Source: Pseudolabrys sp.
GTDB lineage: Bacteria; Pseudomonadota; Alphaproteobacteria; Rhizobiales; Xanthobacteraceae
Assembly: GCA_030655215.1 (NCBI GenBank)
Contig: JAURVZ010000035.1
Location: 1 to 64,000, forward strand
DNA length: 64,000 nucleotides
Direction of reading: 5' to 3'
The notes under the pieces were generated by a model. That model had not been told where the DNA came from, made no database searches, and worked only from the letters and a program-made list of their open reading frames with translations. The position numbers were made by a program, and so were the translations under genes. Of the stretch, positions 8,483 through 16,921 are shown piece by piece. Each line of letters opens with the position of its first letter. Position 1 is the stretch's first letter.

Positions 8483-9592
8483 CTACCGCTGCGATGCGTC
8501 GAAATTCTGCGGATAGCGCGGCGCGACGCTCTGCAACGCAGTCATCTGCCTATCGACGACACCACCGCCTTCGTTGACGATGATCGGCCAGCGCGCATTA
8601 GGTCGGAACGATAACAGGTATTCAAAAGTCGCAGTTCCACGGGACCACTGATTTCTCGCCATACTTTTGGCGCTGAATTCAAGCTGCCCACTGACTTGGC
8701 ACGCCGACGTCTCGTGGCTGCATTGGACCCTCAATGAATCAGGCCGTACGGCGTAAGTGCGGTCGGGCCACCGTTCAATAAACTTTGTCAGTTGGTTTAT
8801 GATGTCCGCGCGTGCTGTCTGCTTGCCGAAATAGACAACCGGATCGGCATAGATGCCATCAAGAATCTTTAAATACTGGTCAGTCGGGCCCGAGAGAAGA
8901 GAATTGAGAGCGATAACGAAATCGCGCGAACGGCTTTCCATATTTGCAGATTGAGTGATGGGAGCAGTGCCAACTGACGGGTTAGATGAAGGCGCGGAGG
9001 CAGACGACGGCGACATCGATCCTGACGCAGTGGTTGGCTTGATGTCAAAAACTCTGAGGCTGATTCCGATGCTCTCTGCATCTGCTGGCGTCAGCCAGTT
9101 CATCGATGTTGGCGCAGCATCGGAGAGGTAAACAATGGCGCGTTCCGATAAGCCAAGTTGCGCCAGGTAGGCGCCATACATTGCGTTGCCGACGCCGGTC
9201 TCAACAGCAGCGCCACTCTTCGTTGTGTATACTGCGTGGAAGCCGATAATGGCAGCCTTCCCCACCAATCTTTCCACGCCGCCAAGCCATGCAATCGCAC
9301 AAGCCGATGCGCACATCGTCCCGCTTTCCACAAACGTCTTAAAGCCGCGCATTCGGATAGCTCGGCCGATCTCAATGCCGGCATATGCAGAGCCTCCGTT
9401 GCTATTCAAAATTACAATTCCACCGTCGAACGGCGCGATCTTGGTGAGAAATATTTCTCTATCCTGAAATTTGAGATCGCCTTCGATCATGATCAGACCG
9501 CTGCGATCTTTTAGCGGCATCGCTGTTATTTCGGCTGTGTGAGCCGCACCGCAAATTGAAATGAAAAATATGGCGGCAAGTCTAAACAGCAT
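8483..9592 (-). CDS. Periplasmic ClpP/crotonase-fold protein (COG3904-like)
   Basis: Predicted exported protein of 369 residues. The start at 9592 is chosen because MLFRLAAIFFISICGAAHTAE is a good signal peptide; the frame stays open 50 codons further upstream. Residues about 25-195 look like the ClpP fold: the strand-turn GGIVILNSNGGSAYAGIEIGR is followed by GTMCASACAIAWLGG, where the Ser is the expected nucleophile, and by IIGFHAVY with the expected His. A Ser/Pro-rich linker leads to a C-terminal alpha-beta domain of about 130 residues of NTF2-like appearance. It may be a periplasmic peptidase, or a catalytically inactive relative. It stands alone between dispersed repeats. Confidence 0.75.
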   Translation of the reverse strand: MLFRLAAIFFISICGAAHTAEITAMPLKDRSGLIMIEGDLKFQDREIFLTKIAPFDGGIVILNSNGGSAYAGIEIGRAIRMRGFKTFVESGTMCASACAIAWLGGVERLVGKAAIIGFHAVYTTKSGAAVETGVGNAMYGAYLAQLGLSERAIVYLSDAAPTSMNWLTPADAESIGISLRVFDIKPTTASGSMSPSSASAPSSNPSVGTAPITQSANMESRSRDFVIALNSLLSGPTDQYLKILDGIYADPVVYFGKQTARADIINQLTKFIERWPDRTYAVRPDSLRVQCSHETSACQVSGQLEFSAKSMARNQWSRGTATFEYLLSFRPNARWPIIVNEGGGVVDRQMTALQSVAPRYPQNFDASQR

Positions 9593-9779
9593 AGAAAACG
9601 CTCGCAGGTGCACAATTGAGACAGTCCATTGTGCATAGTTAATACCGGCGGTGCCAGCCCTAACAACGTAGCTTTCCACGATTGAGCCTTCATCGAAGGC
9701 AGCATCGCGTAAACGCGCGGCTTCGACGCTAAGGGTTTTCAAATTCCCTCTTGACCACTATCCTACCTCTATGCCTATA

Positions 9780-10200
9780 ATCCCCCTGCCTGGCTCAACG
9801 GAGGGCGTCGTCGCGAGACGTTCCGTCGACGGAGTCAGGTGCGGCGCCTGCGGGCGGGGCTCGTAACCCCGCGCTCGGGAGTCCCCGGCCAGCAGTCCGC
9901 CCTCACTATGAAGGGCTGCCTTCAATGGCTGGATGCGCGGGACACGAAGGGTGGCGGGAGCCACCCGGGCGGAAGGCCCGCGAGGCTTTCCGATGAGCCC
10001 GCGAGGAAGTGCGGCCTACGGGGACAAAAATCGCCGCTTGTGGCGCGCCGAGAGGCGCCCGCGCCCGATCGCAAGGGCGCGGCACGTAAGAAACGGCAGC
10101 GCCACTTGGCGCGCCACACCCTCCTTATTGAGGGCTCCCGAAAGACAGGCGTATCCGGCGCCTCAACAAAGAACACGGACGCCCGAACGCGCGCCCATTC
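9780..10200 (+). repeat. Long dispersed element, family E (copy 1)
   Basis: This stretch has no convincing gene but closely resembles 58090-58480 on the opposite strand. The shared core includes GTGGCGCGCCGAGAGGCGC, a CGCAAGGG segment ending in CGCGGCAC, GGCGCGCCAC, and a hairpin CCCTC-N7-GAGGG. Both copies are packed with short GC-rich hairpins. Frames within them give arginine-rich products that share WRAERR, which look like spurious translations of the repeat. From 9593 to 9779 I see nothing else. Confidence 0.65.
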
Positions 10201-10306
10201 CACCCATCACAGAGAGACCCGAAAATAATGCGCGTGCGGTTTGAACCTCCTTCTCAGGTGCTGCGACTGATCAGCAAGCAGGCCACATCAACCCAAGGAG
10301 ACTGTC

Positions 10307-10786
10307 ATGATCCGCAAGATTCTCACCGCCCTCGCCGCTGTTGCCGTCCTCTCGTCCGGCGCCCTCGTCACCACCTCGGCTTCCGCCGCGCCGCAGAAGC
10401 AGTTCAACAACAAGTTCATCAACAAGCTGCCGCCGAAGACCGTGCACCCGCACTTCCCGAAGCAGCCGCCGAAATTCGCGCACTTCCCGAAGCAGCAAGG
10501 GCCGAAGATCGTGCACTGGCACAAGCCGCCGATGGTCGTGCACAAGCCGGTGTTCGTCCACGTCCCGGTGGTCCGCAACGTTCCGGTCGCTTACGCCGCC
10601 AAGCCCGTGCGCGCCGTCGCCGGTCCGTGCACCTGCCTGACCAAGCAATACACCCCGGAAGGCGCGGTCGTGTTCAAGGACATCTGCACCAACGAAGCGG
10701 CGATCAATCCGCCGCCGCAGCCGCCGCAGCAGACCGGGATGTTGCAGGCCCAGCCGGAAGCGCAGGTTCAGCCGCAGCAACAGTAG
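10307..10786 (+). CDS. Secreted His/Pro/Lys-rich hypothetical protein
   Basis: An exported protein of 159 residues with a clear Sec signal peptide (MIRKILTALAAVAVLSSGAL to SASA). The mature N-terminal half is built from short Pro-Lys-His segments such as HPHFPKQPPKFAHFPKQ and HWHKPPMVVHKP, which could bind metals or polyanions. A compact central motif GPCTCLTKQYTPEGAVVFKD holds two of three cysteines, and the tail is Gln/Pro-rich. AAGGAGACTGTC gives a strong ribosome-binding site. It ends at a strong terminator. Function unknown. Confidence 0.8.
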   Translation: MIRKILTALAAVAVLSSGALVTTSASAAPQKQFNNKFINKLPPKTVHPHFPKQPPKFAHFPKQQGPKIVHWHKPPMVVHKPVFVHVPVVRNVPVAYAAKPVRAVAGPCTCLTKQYTPEGAVVFKDICTNEAAINPPPQPPQQTGMLQAQPEAQVQPQQQ

Positions 10787-10803
10787 GCCGCGCACACAAA
10801 GCA

Positions 10804-10831
10804 AAGCCCCCGCGCATCGTCGCGGGGGCTT
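10804..10831. terminator. Bidirectional terminator between convergent genes
   Basis: AAGCCCCCGCG-CATCGT-CGCGGGGGCTT is a perfect 11-bp stem lying between the stop codons of the secreted plus-strand gene and the minus-strand DUF5996 gene. Confidence 0.85.
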
Positions 10832-10846
10832 ATCGCTTTCGTAAAA

Positions 10847-11815
10847 TTAGACCGGCCGCGCAATGCCCACTTGCCCGACATGACACTCCAGCGCCTTGCG
10901 GTCCCATTGCGCCAGATCGGCGGCGGCATCGTAAGTGCTCTGCAGGAAGTCCATCAGCGCGGCATCGGGATCGTCGGCCAGCCGCACCGCGTCGTAAGGC
11001 AGCACGAACTCGCCGAGGATCTTGGAGTAGAACGCCTTGTCCGGCTTCACCTTGGCCTGATCGAAGCCCGGCGGCGCCGGATAGGCATAAGAATAAAACG
11101 CCGGATAGTTCACCGGCCCCGGCGAACCGGGCCAGAAGCCGGCGCTGGACACCTCGTGCGAATAGGCTTCCTGCGCCACCGCATTGGGCAGATGCGGAAT
11201 GCCGCCGGGATGCTTCGGCGCGAGGCGGCCGGAAAAGCGCGTCACGGCAATGTCGAACGAACCCCAGAAGAAATGCACCGGGCTCGCCTTGCCGAGAAAG
11301 CCGGTGCGGAAGCGCGTCAGCACGTCATTGACCGAGACCAGCACCTGGAAGAAGCGGCCCACCGCTTCGGCGTCATAGCTCCGGTGCAGCACATCCTTCT
11401 CGAACACAGTCGCTTCGACCAGTTCGCACGGCATGGTGTTGATCTCGAGCGCGATGCCAAGTTCGCGCAGCGCGGCCATCACCTCACCGTAGAACTTGGC
11501 CACCGACATTCCCGGCGGCGTCTCGGATTTCATCATCACCTGCCGGTAATGGCCGTCGCTGGTGCGGATCCACAGCACATGGTCGATGAAATCGAAGTCG
11601 ATCTGGAACGAACGTTCTCCATCGGGAATCGGCCCGGTCGTCAGGCCGCGTGCCGAGACATAAAGCGTCACATGCCACGAATGGTTCAGCCAGGGCGTGC
11701 GCGCGAGCCTGATCTTGCCGACAACTTGGGTCCACAAATGCAAAGTCGCGGCGGTCTGCGCCCATGTAATAAAGGGCAATTCGGGCCAGCGGGCAAAGGC
11801 CGGGACTTGGGTCAT
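10847..11815 (-). CDS. DUF5996 family protein
   Basis: A soluble protein of 322 residues. The opening WPELPFITWAQTAATLHLWTQVVGKIRL, the segment FIDHVLWIRTSDG and the late FHxSGxFxxPxF-like stretch are what I know of the DUF5996 family. The start at 11815 (MTQVPAFARW) is favoured over a frame extending 26 codons upstream that lacks a start context. The family has no proven function; it is widely distributed and usually monocistronic. It is divergent from the SET-domain genes 150 bp away. Confidence 0.85.
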   Translation of the reverse strand: MTQVPAFARWPELPFITWAQTAATLHLWTQVVGKIRLARTPWLNHSWHVTLYVSARGLTTGPIPDGERSFQIDFDFIDHVLWIRTSDGHYRQVMMKSETPPGMSVAKFYGEVMAALRELGIALEINTMPCELVEATVFEKDVLHRSYDAEAVGRFFQVLVSVNDVLTRFRTGFLGKASPVHFFWGSFDIAVTRFSGRLAPKHPGGIPHLPNAVAQEAYSHEVSSAGFWPGSPGPVNYPAFYSYAYPAPPGFDQAKVKPDKAFYSKILGEFVLPYDAVRLADDPDAALMDFLQSTYDAAADLAQWDRKALECHVGQVGIARPV

Positions 11816-11965
11816 GCGCACTCTTTCAATTTGAGCCGATATGGTAACGCGGCAACAGCCGACACTCCACAGGCTGCGTCTATATGGCTTCAAACCATTG
11901 ACGTAACGCGCCCTATCTGCAATCTCGGCCCCTGCCGTTCAATCTATTGGACCTTAAAGTACCAG

Positions 11966-12517
11966 ATGTCACCAAGACCATTCCGCCTCGGACGTTCGAA
12001 GACAGGCTTGGGCCTGTTTGCCCTCAGACCGATCAAGAAGAAGACGCGCATCTCGGAATATCGGGGCCGCCGGCTTGGGCTTGATGCCGCGATCAAAGCC
12101 GAAAAAAGCGGCAATCGCTATTTGTACGAGGTCAACAGCAAGATCACCATCGATGGCGCCAAGCATGGCAACATCGCGCGCTATTTCAACCATTCCTGCA
12201 ATCCGAATTGCGACACCTTCATCCGCAACAAGCGCGTGTTCATCCGTACGCTGCGCAACATCAAGCCGGAAGAAGAGCTGACCTACGATTACGGCCGCGA
12301 TTACCTCAAGAACGTCATCGGCCTTGAGAACTGCCTGTGCTCGCGCTGTACCAAGCGCCGCAAGAAGGTCGCCGCCGAAGCCCGCGCCAAACGCGCCCGC
12401 AAGGCCAAGCGGTTGGCCAATGCCGCGGTGAAGGGCAAGACCAGCAAGACCAAGAAATCGAAGGCAAAGAAGACGACCAGGAAGACGAAGAAGAAGTCCG
12501 CCAAAAAGCGCGGATAG
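11966..12517 (+). CDS. SET-domain protein-lysine methyltransferase-like protein with basic tail
   Basis: A 183-residue protein. Residues 1-130 form a compact SET domain with all key marks: GLGLFA at 14-19 (SAM binding), FNHSCNPNC at 74-82, the catalytic ELTYDYG at 104-110 (Tyr109), and a post-SET CLCSRC at 123-128 that with Cys78 would hold zinc. Residues 131-183 are almost pure Lys/Arg/Ala/Thr, like the tail of histone H1. SET domains transfer methyl groups from S-adenosylmethionine to lysine. The next gene, 2 bp downstream, is a second SET protein. The target is unknown; the tail suggests nucleic-acid or ribosome association, or self-methylation. Confidence 0.9.
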   Translation: MSPRPFRLGRSKTGLGLFALRPIKKKTRISEYRGRRLGLDAAIKAEKSGNRYLYEVNSKITIDGAKHGNIARYFNHSCNPNCDTFIRNKRVFIRTLRNIKPEEELTYDYGRDYLKNVIGLENCLCSRCTKRRKKVAAEARAKRARKAKRLANAAVKGKTSKTKKSKAKKTTRKTKKKSAKKRG

Positions 12518-12519
12518 GC

Positions 12520-12996
12520 ATGGTGGCAAAGAAAGCCAGGAAGCCTACGTCTAAGAAGCTTTCGGCAAAGCCGCCGCTCTATCGCGTCGGCCGCGCCAAA
12601 ACGGGCCTCGGCCTGTTCGCCGCGCAGAACATCCCGGACCGCAAGCTGGTCATCGAATATACCGGCACGCGCATCCCGACCTGGCTGGCCCGCGACATCG
12701 ACCGCCGCCGCGCCAACAAATACCTGTTCGAGATCGACAATCGCTGGACCATTGACGGCTCGACCCGCAGCAATCTGGCGCGCTACGCCAACCACTCCTG
12801 CGATCCGAACACCGAGGCCGAGTCGAACCGCGGCCGGCTCATGTTCCGCGCCATCCGCGAGATCGCCGCCGGCGAGGAGCTCACCCTCGACTATGGCGAG
12901 GAGCATATGGAACTGTATTTCGGCAAGGCCGGTTGTTTGTGTCCCTCCTGTCTTGAGACAGCGAAAAAGCTAAAAGCGAAGAAACGGCGACTTTGA
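12520..12996 (+). CDS. SET-domain protein-lysine methyltransferase-like protein (second, tandem)
   Basis: A 158-residue paralogue of the preceding gene with a short basic N-terminus (MVAKKARKPTSKKLSAKPP). The SET marks are GLGLFA at 29-34, ANHSCDPNT at 90-98, LTLDYG at 121-126 (Tyr125) and post-SET CLCPSC at 139-144. It begins 2 bp after the stop of the first SET gene and its own stop overlaps the next start in TTGA, so translation of the three genes is probably coupled. The basic extension is at the N-terminus here and at the C-terminus in the partner, which suggests complementary placement in a complex (inference). Confidence 0.9.
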   Translation: MVAKKARKPTSKKLSAKPPLYRVGRAKTGLGLFAAQNIPDRKLVIEYTGTRIPTWLARDIDRRRANKYLFEIDNRWTIDGSTRSNLARYANHSCDPNTEAESNRGRLMFRAIREIAAGEELTLDYGEEHMELYFGKAGCLCPSCLETAKKLKAKKRRL

Positions 12997-13901
12997 CCGA
13001 CAGCCTCGAACGTCCCATCCCGCCCAAAAGACTAGACAAGGTGCCGCTCGGCATCATGTTCATGCTCGGCGCGACGATCATGTTCGCGGGTTCAACGGCG
13101 CTGTCAAAATGGCAGGTTGAAACCTACAACTTCGTCGAAGTGCTGCTGTTTCGCTCGGTGGTATCGCTGATCGTCTGCGCGCTACTGATCATGCCGCGCA
13201 AAGGCATGGCGGTGTTTCGCACCAACCACATCGGCCAGCATTTCGGCCGCAGCCTGACGCAGACGGCCGCGCAAAGCGCCATCCTGATCGCGCTCAGCAT
13301 GATGCCGATTGCCGGCGCAATGGCGATCAACTTCTCCGCGCCTTTGTTCGCGACCTTGTTCGCCGCCTTCTGGCTGCGCGAACGCGTCGATCTGGCGCGC
13401 GGCCTCGCGCTGTTTGTCGGCTTCGGCGGCGTACTGCTGGTGATTTCGCCCGGCGCCGACAGCTTCACCGTCGGCGCGCTGTTTGCGCTCGCCAATGCGG
13501 TGCTGTTCGGCAGCGTCACCGCGGCGGTACGCGGCATGTCGAACACCGAGTCGACCGAAACCCTGACCATTTACCAGATGGGCTTCATGACCCTGTTCTT
13601 CCTGCTGGCGACGCCGTTCTTCGGCTTCGTCATACCGAATGCGATCGACACTTTGGCGCTCGTCGGCATCGGCGTCTTCAACGGCTTCGGCCAGTACTGG
13701 TGGACGCGCGCGCTGTCCATGGCGCCGCCCTCTGCTGTCGGCCCGTTTTACTATTTCAATCTGGTCTGGGCCGTCATCCTTGGCTACGTGTTCTGGGGCG
13801 ACATCCCGACACTGACGCTGCTGCTCGGCTCGGGCATCGTCGTCGGCTCCGGCCTGATGCTGCTCTGGCGCGAAAGCGGCAAGAAAACTCGCGCTGCATG
13901 A
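12993..13901 (+). CDS. EamA/DMT-family inner-membrane transporter
   Basis: A 302-residue protein with about ten membrane segments arranged as two EamA repeats, as in the drug/metabolite transporter superfamily (RhaT/YdcZ-like exporters). Recognisable parts are MFAGSTALSKWQVE in the first span, the LRERVDLARGLALFVGFGGVLLV segment closing repeat one, and WRES near the end. The start is TTG overlapping the stop of the second SET gene by one base pair set (TTGA); an ATG at residue 22 is an alternative. The substrate is unknown; transporters of this family often export amino acids or metabolites. Confidence 0.88.
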   Translation: MTDSLERPIPPKRLDKVPLGIMFMLGATIMFAGSTALSKWQVETYNFVEVLLFRSVVSLIVCALLIMPRKGMAVFRTNHIGQHFGRSLTQTAAQSAILIALSMMPIAGAMAINFSAPLFATLFAAFWLRERVDLARGLALFVGFGGVLLVISPGADSFTVGALFALANAVLFGSVTAAVRGMSNTESTETLTIYQMGFMTLFFLLATPFFGFVIPNAIDTLALVGIGVFNGFGQYWWTRALSMAPPSAVGPFYYFNLVWAVILGYVFWGDIPTLTLLLGSGIVVGSGLMLLWRESGKKTRAA

Positions 13902-13923
13902 TTTCAATGAAGGAGAACTAACA

Positions 13924-14400
13924 ATGACCATCAACATCCGCCGCGTCGTCACCGGACATGACGAGCAGGGCCGCGCCAAGATCATGATCGACGAGATGGT
14001 GACGAACTCGTTCTCGCCGCGCGCCAATGCTGAATTCAGCGTCATCTGGTCGAGCGAAGGCTTCCCGATCAGCAATGACGGCTTTGAAGACCCGTCGAAC
14101 AAGCCGATCGGCACCTTTATCAATGGCGGCAGCGTGTTCCGCATTGTCAGCTTCGGCGTCGGCGTCGCGCCGCGCAACCACCGCACCGACTCGCTCGACT
14201 ATGGCGTGGTCATGTCCGGCGAAATTGATATGGTGATGGATATCGGAACCGTGCGCCTGAAGGCCGGCGACGTGCTGGTGCAGCGCGGCACCGTGCATGA
14301 CTGGGTCAATAACGGCACCGAGCCGTGCATCATCGCTTTCTCTCTGATCAGCGCCAAGCCGGTCGAGATAGACGGCAAGCCGCTGCCAGCTCACGGCTAA
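13924..14400 (+). CDS. Cupin-domain protein
   Basis: A 158-residue single cupin. The C-terminal half has the cupin pattern with NHRTDSLDYGVVMSGEIDM as motif 1 and GDVLVQRGTVHDWVNNG as motif 2; the histidines could hold a metal. AAGGAGAACTAAC supplies a strong ribosome-binding site 22 bp after the EamA gene, so it is probably the last gene of the SET-SET-transporter-cupin operon. Its stop faces that of the GST gene with one base between them. The substrate is unknown. Confidence 0.88.
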   Translation: MTINIRRVVTGHDEQGRAKIMIDEMVTNSFSPRANAEFSVIWSSEGFPISNDGFEDPSNKPIGTFINGGSVFRIVSFGVGVAPRNHRTDSLDYGVVMSGEIDMVMDIGTVRLKAGDVLVQRGTVHDWVNNGTEPCIIAFSLISAKPVEIDGKPLPAHG

Positions 14401-14401
14401 C

Positions 14402-15106
14402 TTACGTATCCAACTCGGGATAATTCCTGAATATCCCGTCCTCGTTGAAAGCAATGCGGCGCTCGGAGGCAAGGTACGCCTTGATCTTCGGGCGCTCGGC
14501 GACGCGGTCGCGCACCGCGACGACCTTGGGGATCTTGCGCTCGATCTTCTTCATGCCCTTGGGAAACGCATAGCGCATGCCTTCGACCAGTTGGAACAGC
14601 GACAGGTCGGTGTAGCTGATCTTGCGGCCCAAGAGATACGGCCCGCCGCTTTTCTCAATGACACCCTCGAAATAGCCGAGATATTTCGGCGCGCGCTCGT
14701 CGAGAAAGCTTCCCGCATAGCGCTTCGCCTCCGGCTTCTGGTCTTCATAGTACAAGCCCGTGCCGACCGGATGATGCGTGTCGTGCACTTCCTTGACGAA
14801 ATCGGTCACCGTCAGTTGCAGCGCATTGAGCCAGAGCCGCGCGCCCTCGTCCTTCGGCGCGAGCTTCAAGCGCGGTCCGAGATAGAACAGGATGTTAGCC
14901 ACCTGAGCGATGACGAGCTTGCCGGACTTGAGAAACGGCGGCGCGAAAGGCGGCCTGGTCTCGCCCTTCATCAGCTTCATCATCGCGTCGGTGCCGCCTT
15001 TGCCGCGCGCGACATCGTCATAGGATGCACCAGCATCTTCCAGCGCCAGCCGGACGAATTCGCCGCGGCCCTGAATGCTCGGCCAATAGAACAATTCATA
15101 CTTCAT
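14402..15106 (-). CDS. Glutathione S-transferase family protein
   Basis: A 234-residue GST. The N-terminal thioredoxin-like domain starts MKYELFYWPSIQGRGEFVRLALEDAG, typical of sigma/mu-like GSTs where Tyr near residue 6 activates glutathione; VIAQVANILFYLG corresponds to the gamma-glutamyl binding segment, although the usual SNAI/S-A core is QVA. The C-terminal domain is all-helical with YTDLSLFQLVEGMRY. The start is ATG 15104-15106 behind GGAAAGGC. The same frame stays open far upstream, but that part is antisense to the phosphatase gene and is discarded. Confidence 0.88.
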   Translation of the reverse strand: MKYELFYWPSIQGRGEFVRLALEDAGASYDDVARGKGGTDAMMKLMKGETRPPFAPPFLKSGKLVIAQVANILFYLGPRLKLAPKDEGARLWLNALQLTVTDFVKEVHDTHHPVGTGLYYEDQKPEAKRYAGSFLDERAPKYLGYFEGVIEKSGGPYLLGRKISYTDLSLFQLVEGMRYAFPKGMKKIERKIPKVVAVRDRVAERPKIKAYLASERRIAFNEDGIFRNYPELDT

Positions 15107-15199
15107 CGTCTTGCCTTTCCGCGTGCACCCTCCACAGGGCGCAACATCACTGTCACAATCGACGCCTAGGGTCCGCGCCTCATCATTCAGGAGCCTGTC

Positions 15200-16921
15200 A
15201 TGCGCGTTATCGCCACTTTGCCCGTTGCCCTGCTCCTGATGTCGCCGGCCGCCGCGCAGACCATTTATCCCTTCGACCGCGCCGATATTCTCACCAGCGC
15301 GCGCTTCGATTTCAAAGTCGAGTTTCCCGGCCTCGAAAAGACGCCCGTCACCATTAACGGCGAACCCTATGACAAGGTTCTCGGCAAAACCGGGCAATTC
15401 GTCGAGCGCGAGGAAGGCAAGGGCCAGTCGGCGCTGATCCTGCGCGATGTGACGCTGAAGGCCGGCACTTACAAGGTTCAGGCGGGCCAAGCGTCGGTCA
15501 CGTGGAACGTCTATGCCACGGCGCAGCGAAAGGCGAAGAACGTCATCCTCTTCGTCGGCGATGGCGTGTCGCCGGCGCACCGCATCGGCGCCCGTCTGCT
15601 GTCCAAGGGCATCGCCCAAGGCAAGAGCCTCGGCAAGCTCGCCATCGACGATATGCCGCATATGGCTTTGGTCGCCACCGCCGGCAGCGACTCGATCATC
15701 ACCGACTCGGCCAATTCGGCCAGCGCCTATGCCACCGGGCATAAGTCCGCGGTCAACGCCATGGGCGTCTATCCAGACCGCACCGCCAATCCGTTCGACG
15801 ATCCGAAGGTCGAGACCATTGGTGAACTGGTCAAGCGCCGCGACATGGCGCTCGGCATCGTCACCAACACCGAATTGCAGGACGCGACACCGGCGGCGAT
15901 GGCGACGCATACGCGCCGCCGCTCGACCTATGATCAGATCGTCGAGCAGTTCTTCGACATCAAGCCGGACGTGCTGATGGGCGGCGGACTGGCCAACTTC
16001 CTGCCCGGCAAGACCGACGGATCGAAGCGCAAGGATGAGACCGACTATCTGAGCAAGTTCAAGGAAGCCGGCTATCGCACTGTCGCCAACGCCACTGAGC
16101 TGAACGCCGCCGGCAGCGATGCCGCCACGACAAAGCTGCTCGGCCTGTTCACCCTCGGCAACATGGACGGGGTGCTCGACCGCAAATTCCTCAAAGGCGG
16201 CACGGTCAAGAAATTCCCCGAGCAGCCGGACCTCACCGAGCAGGTCAAAGCCTGACTGTCGGTGCTGGCGAAGAACCCGAACGGCTTCTTCCTGATGGTC
16301 GAGTCCGGCCTGATCGATAAATACGCCCACGCGCTGGATTTCGACCGCGCGGTCTATGACACGATCATGCTCGACAATGCCGTGCGCCAGACCAAGGAAT
16401 GGGCGAAGGCGCGCGGCGATGACACGCTGATCCTCGTCGTCGCCGATCATAACCACCCGAACAGCCTGATCGGCACCATGAACGACGACATGAAGAGCGT
16501 GCCGAACGTTCCAATGCGCGAGCGCGTCGGCACCTATGAGAAAGCCGGCTTCCCGAATTATCCGGCGCCCGATGCCGAAGGTTATCCGAACCGCGTCGAT
16601 GTCAGCCGCCGCCTCGCTATTTTCTCGGCCGCGGCGCCCGACTATTACGAGACCTTCCGGCCCAAGCTCGACGCGCCAAACCTGCCGGCGGTCGAAGGCG
16701 CCGACAAGACAACCTTCGTCGCCAATGAGAAATACAAGGATGTGCCGGGCGCCATGCTGCGCTTCGGCAACCTGCCGGCGATGATGAATGCCAGCGTCCA
16801 TTCCGGCGAGGACGTCATCCTGACGGCCACAGGCCCAGGCGCCGAGCGCGTGCACGGCTCGATGGATAATACGGAAGTATTCCGGGTGATGGTCGAGGCG
16901 CTCGGCCTTGGCAGCGAATAG
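15200..16921 (+). pseudogene. Alkaline phosphatase (PhoA family) interrupted by an in-frame UGA
   Basis: A PhoA-type (PF00245) periplasmic phosphomonoesterase of 573 codons broken only by TGA at 16253-16255 (codon 352). Upstream lie a signal peptide (RVIATLPVALLLMSPAAAQ), the metal-site motif NVILFVGDGVSPAHR and the nucleophile segment ITDSANSASAYATGHKS. The same frame continues after the TGA with family sequence (NPNGFFLMVESGLIDKYAHA, the metal-binding VADHNHP, then a complete C-terminus). There is no frameshift or second lesion. The 351-residue product would lack late metal ligands and should be inactive. Explanations: a recent nonsense mutation, a sequencing error, or UGA readthrough (followed by C, a weak stop context). 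No bacterial SECIS-like hairpin was recognised. Confidence 0.85.

Noticed and set aside
9839-10244. Arginine-rich open frames on both strands in the family E element
   Set aside because: The same translations recur at 58092-58316 as products of the repeat; no translation signals.
10871-11965. 365-codon extension upstream of the first SET gene
   Set aside because: It lies antisense to the DUF5996 gene; the SET domain begins at MSPRPF, 11966.
16253-16255. UGA read as selenocysteine in the phosphatase
   Set aside because: No SECIS-like hairpin recognised just downstream, PhoA has no Cys/Sec at this position as far as I know, and no sel genes are in view; kept only as a readthrough or mutation question.
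15107-16855. Long minus-strand open frame continuing upstream of the GST gene (over 580 codons)
   Set aside because: It is antisense to the alkaline phosphatase, is rich in Arg/Gly/Ala shadows of that gene and has no start context; the GST start with a ribosome-binding site is at 15106.
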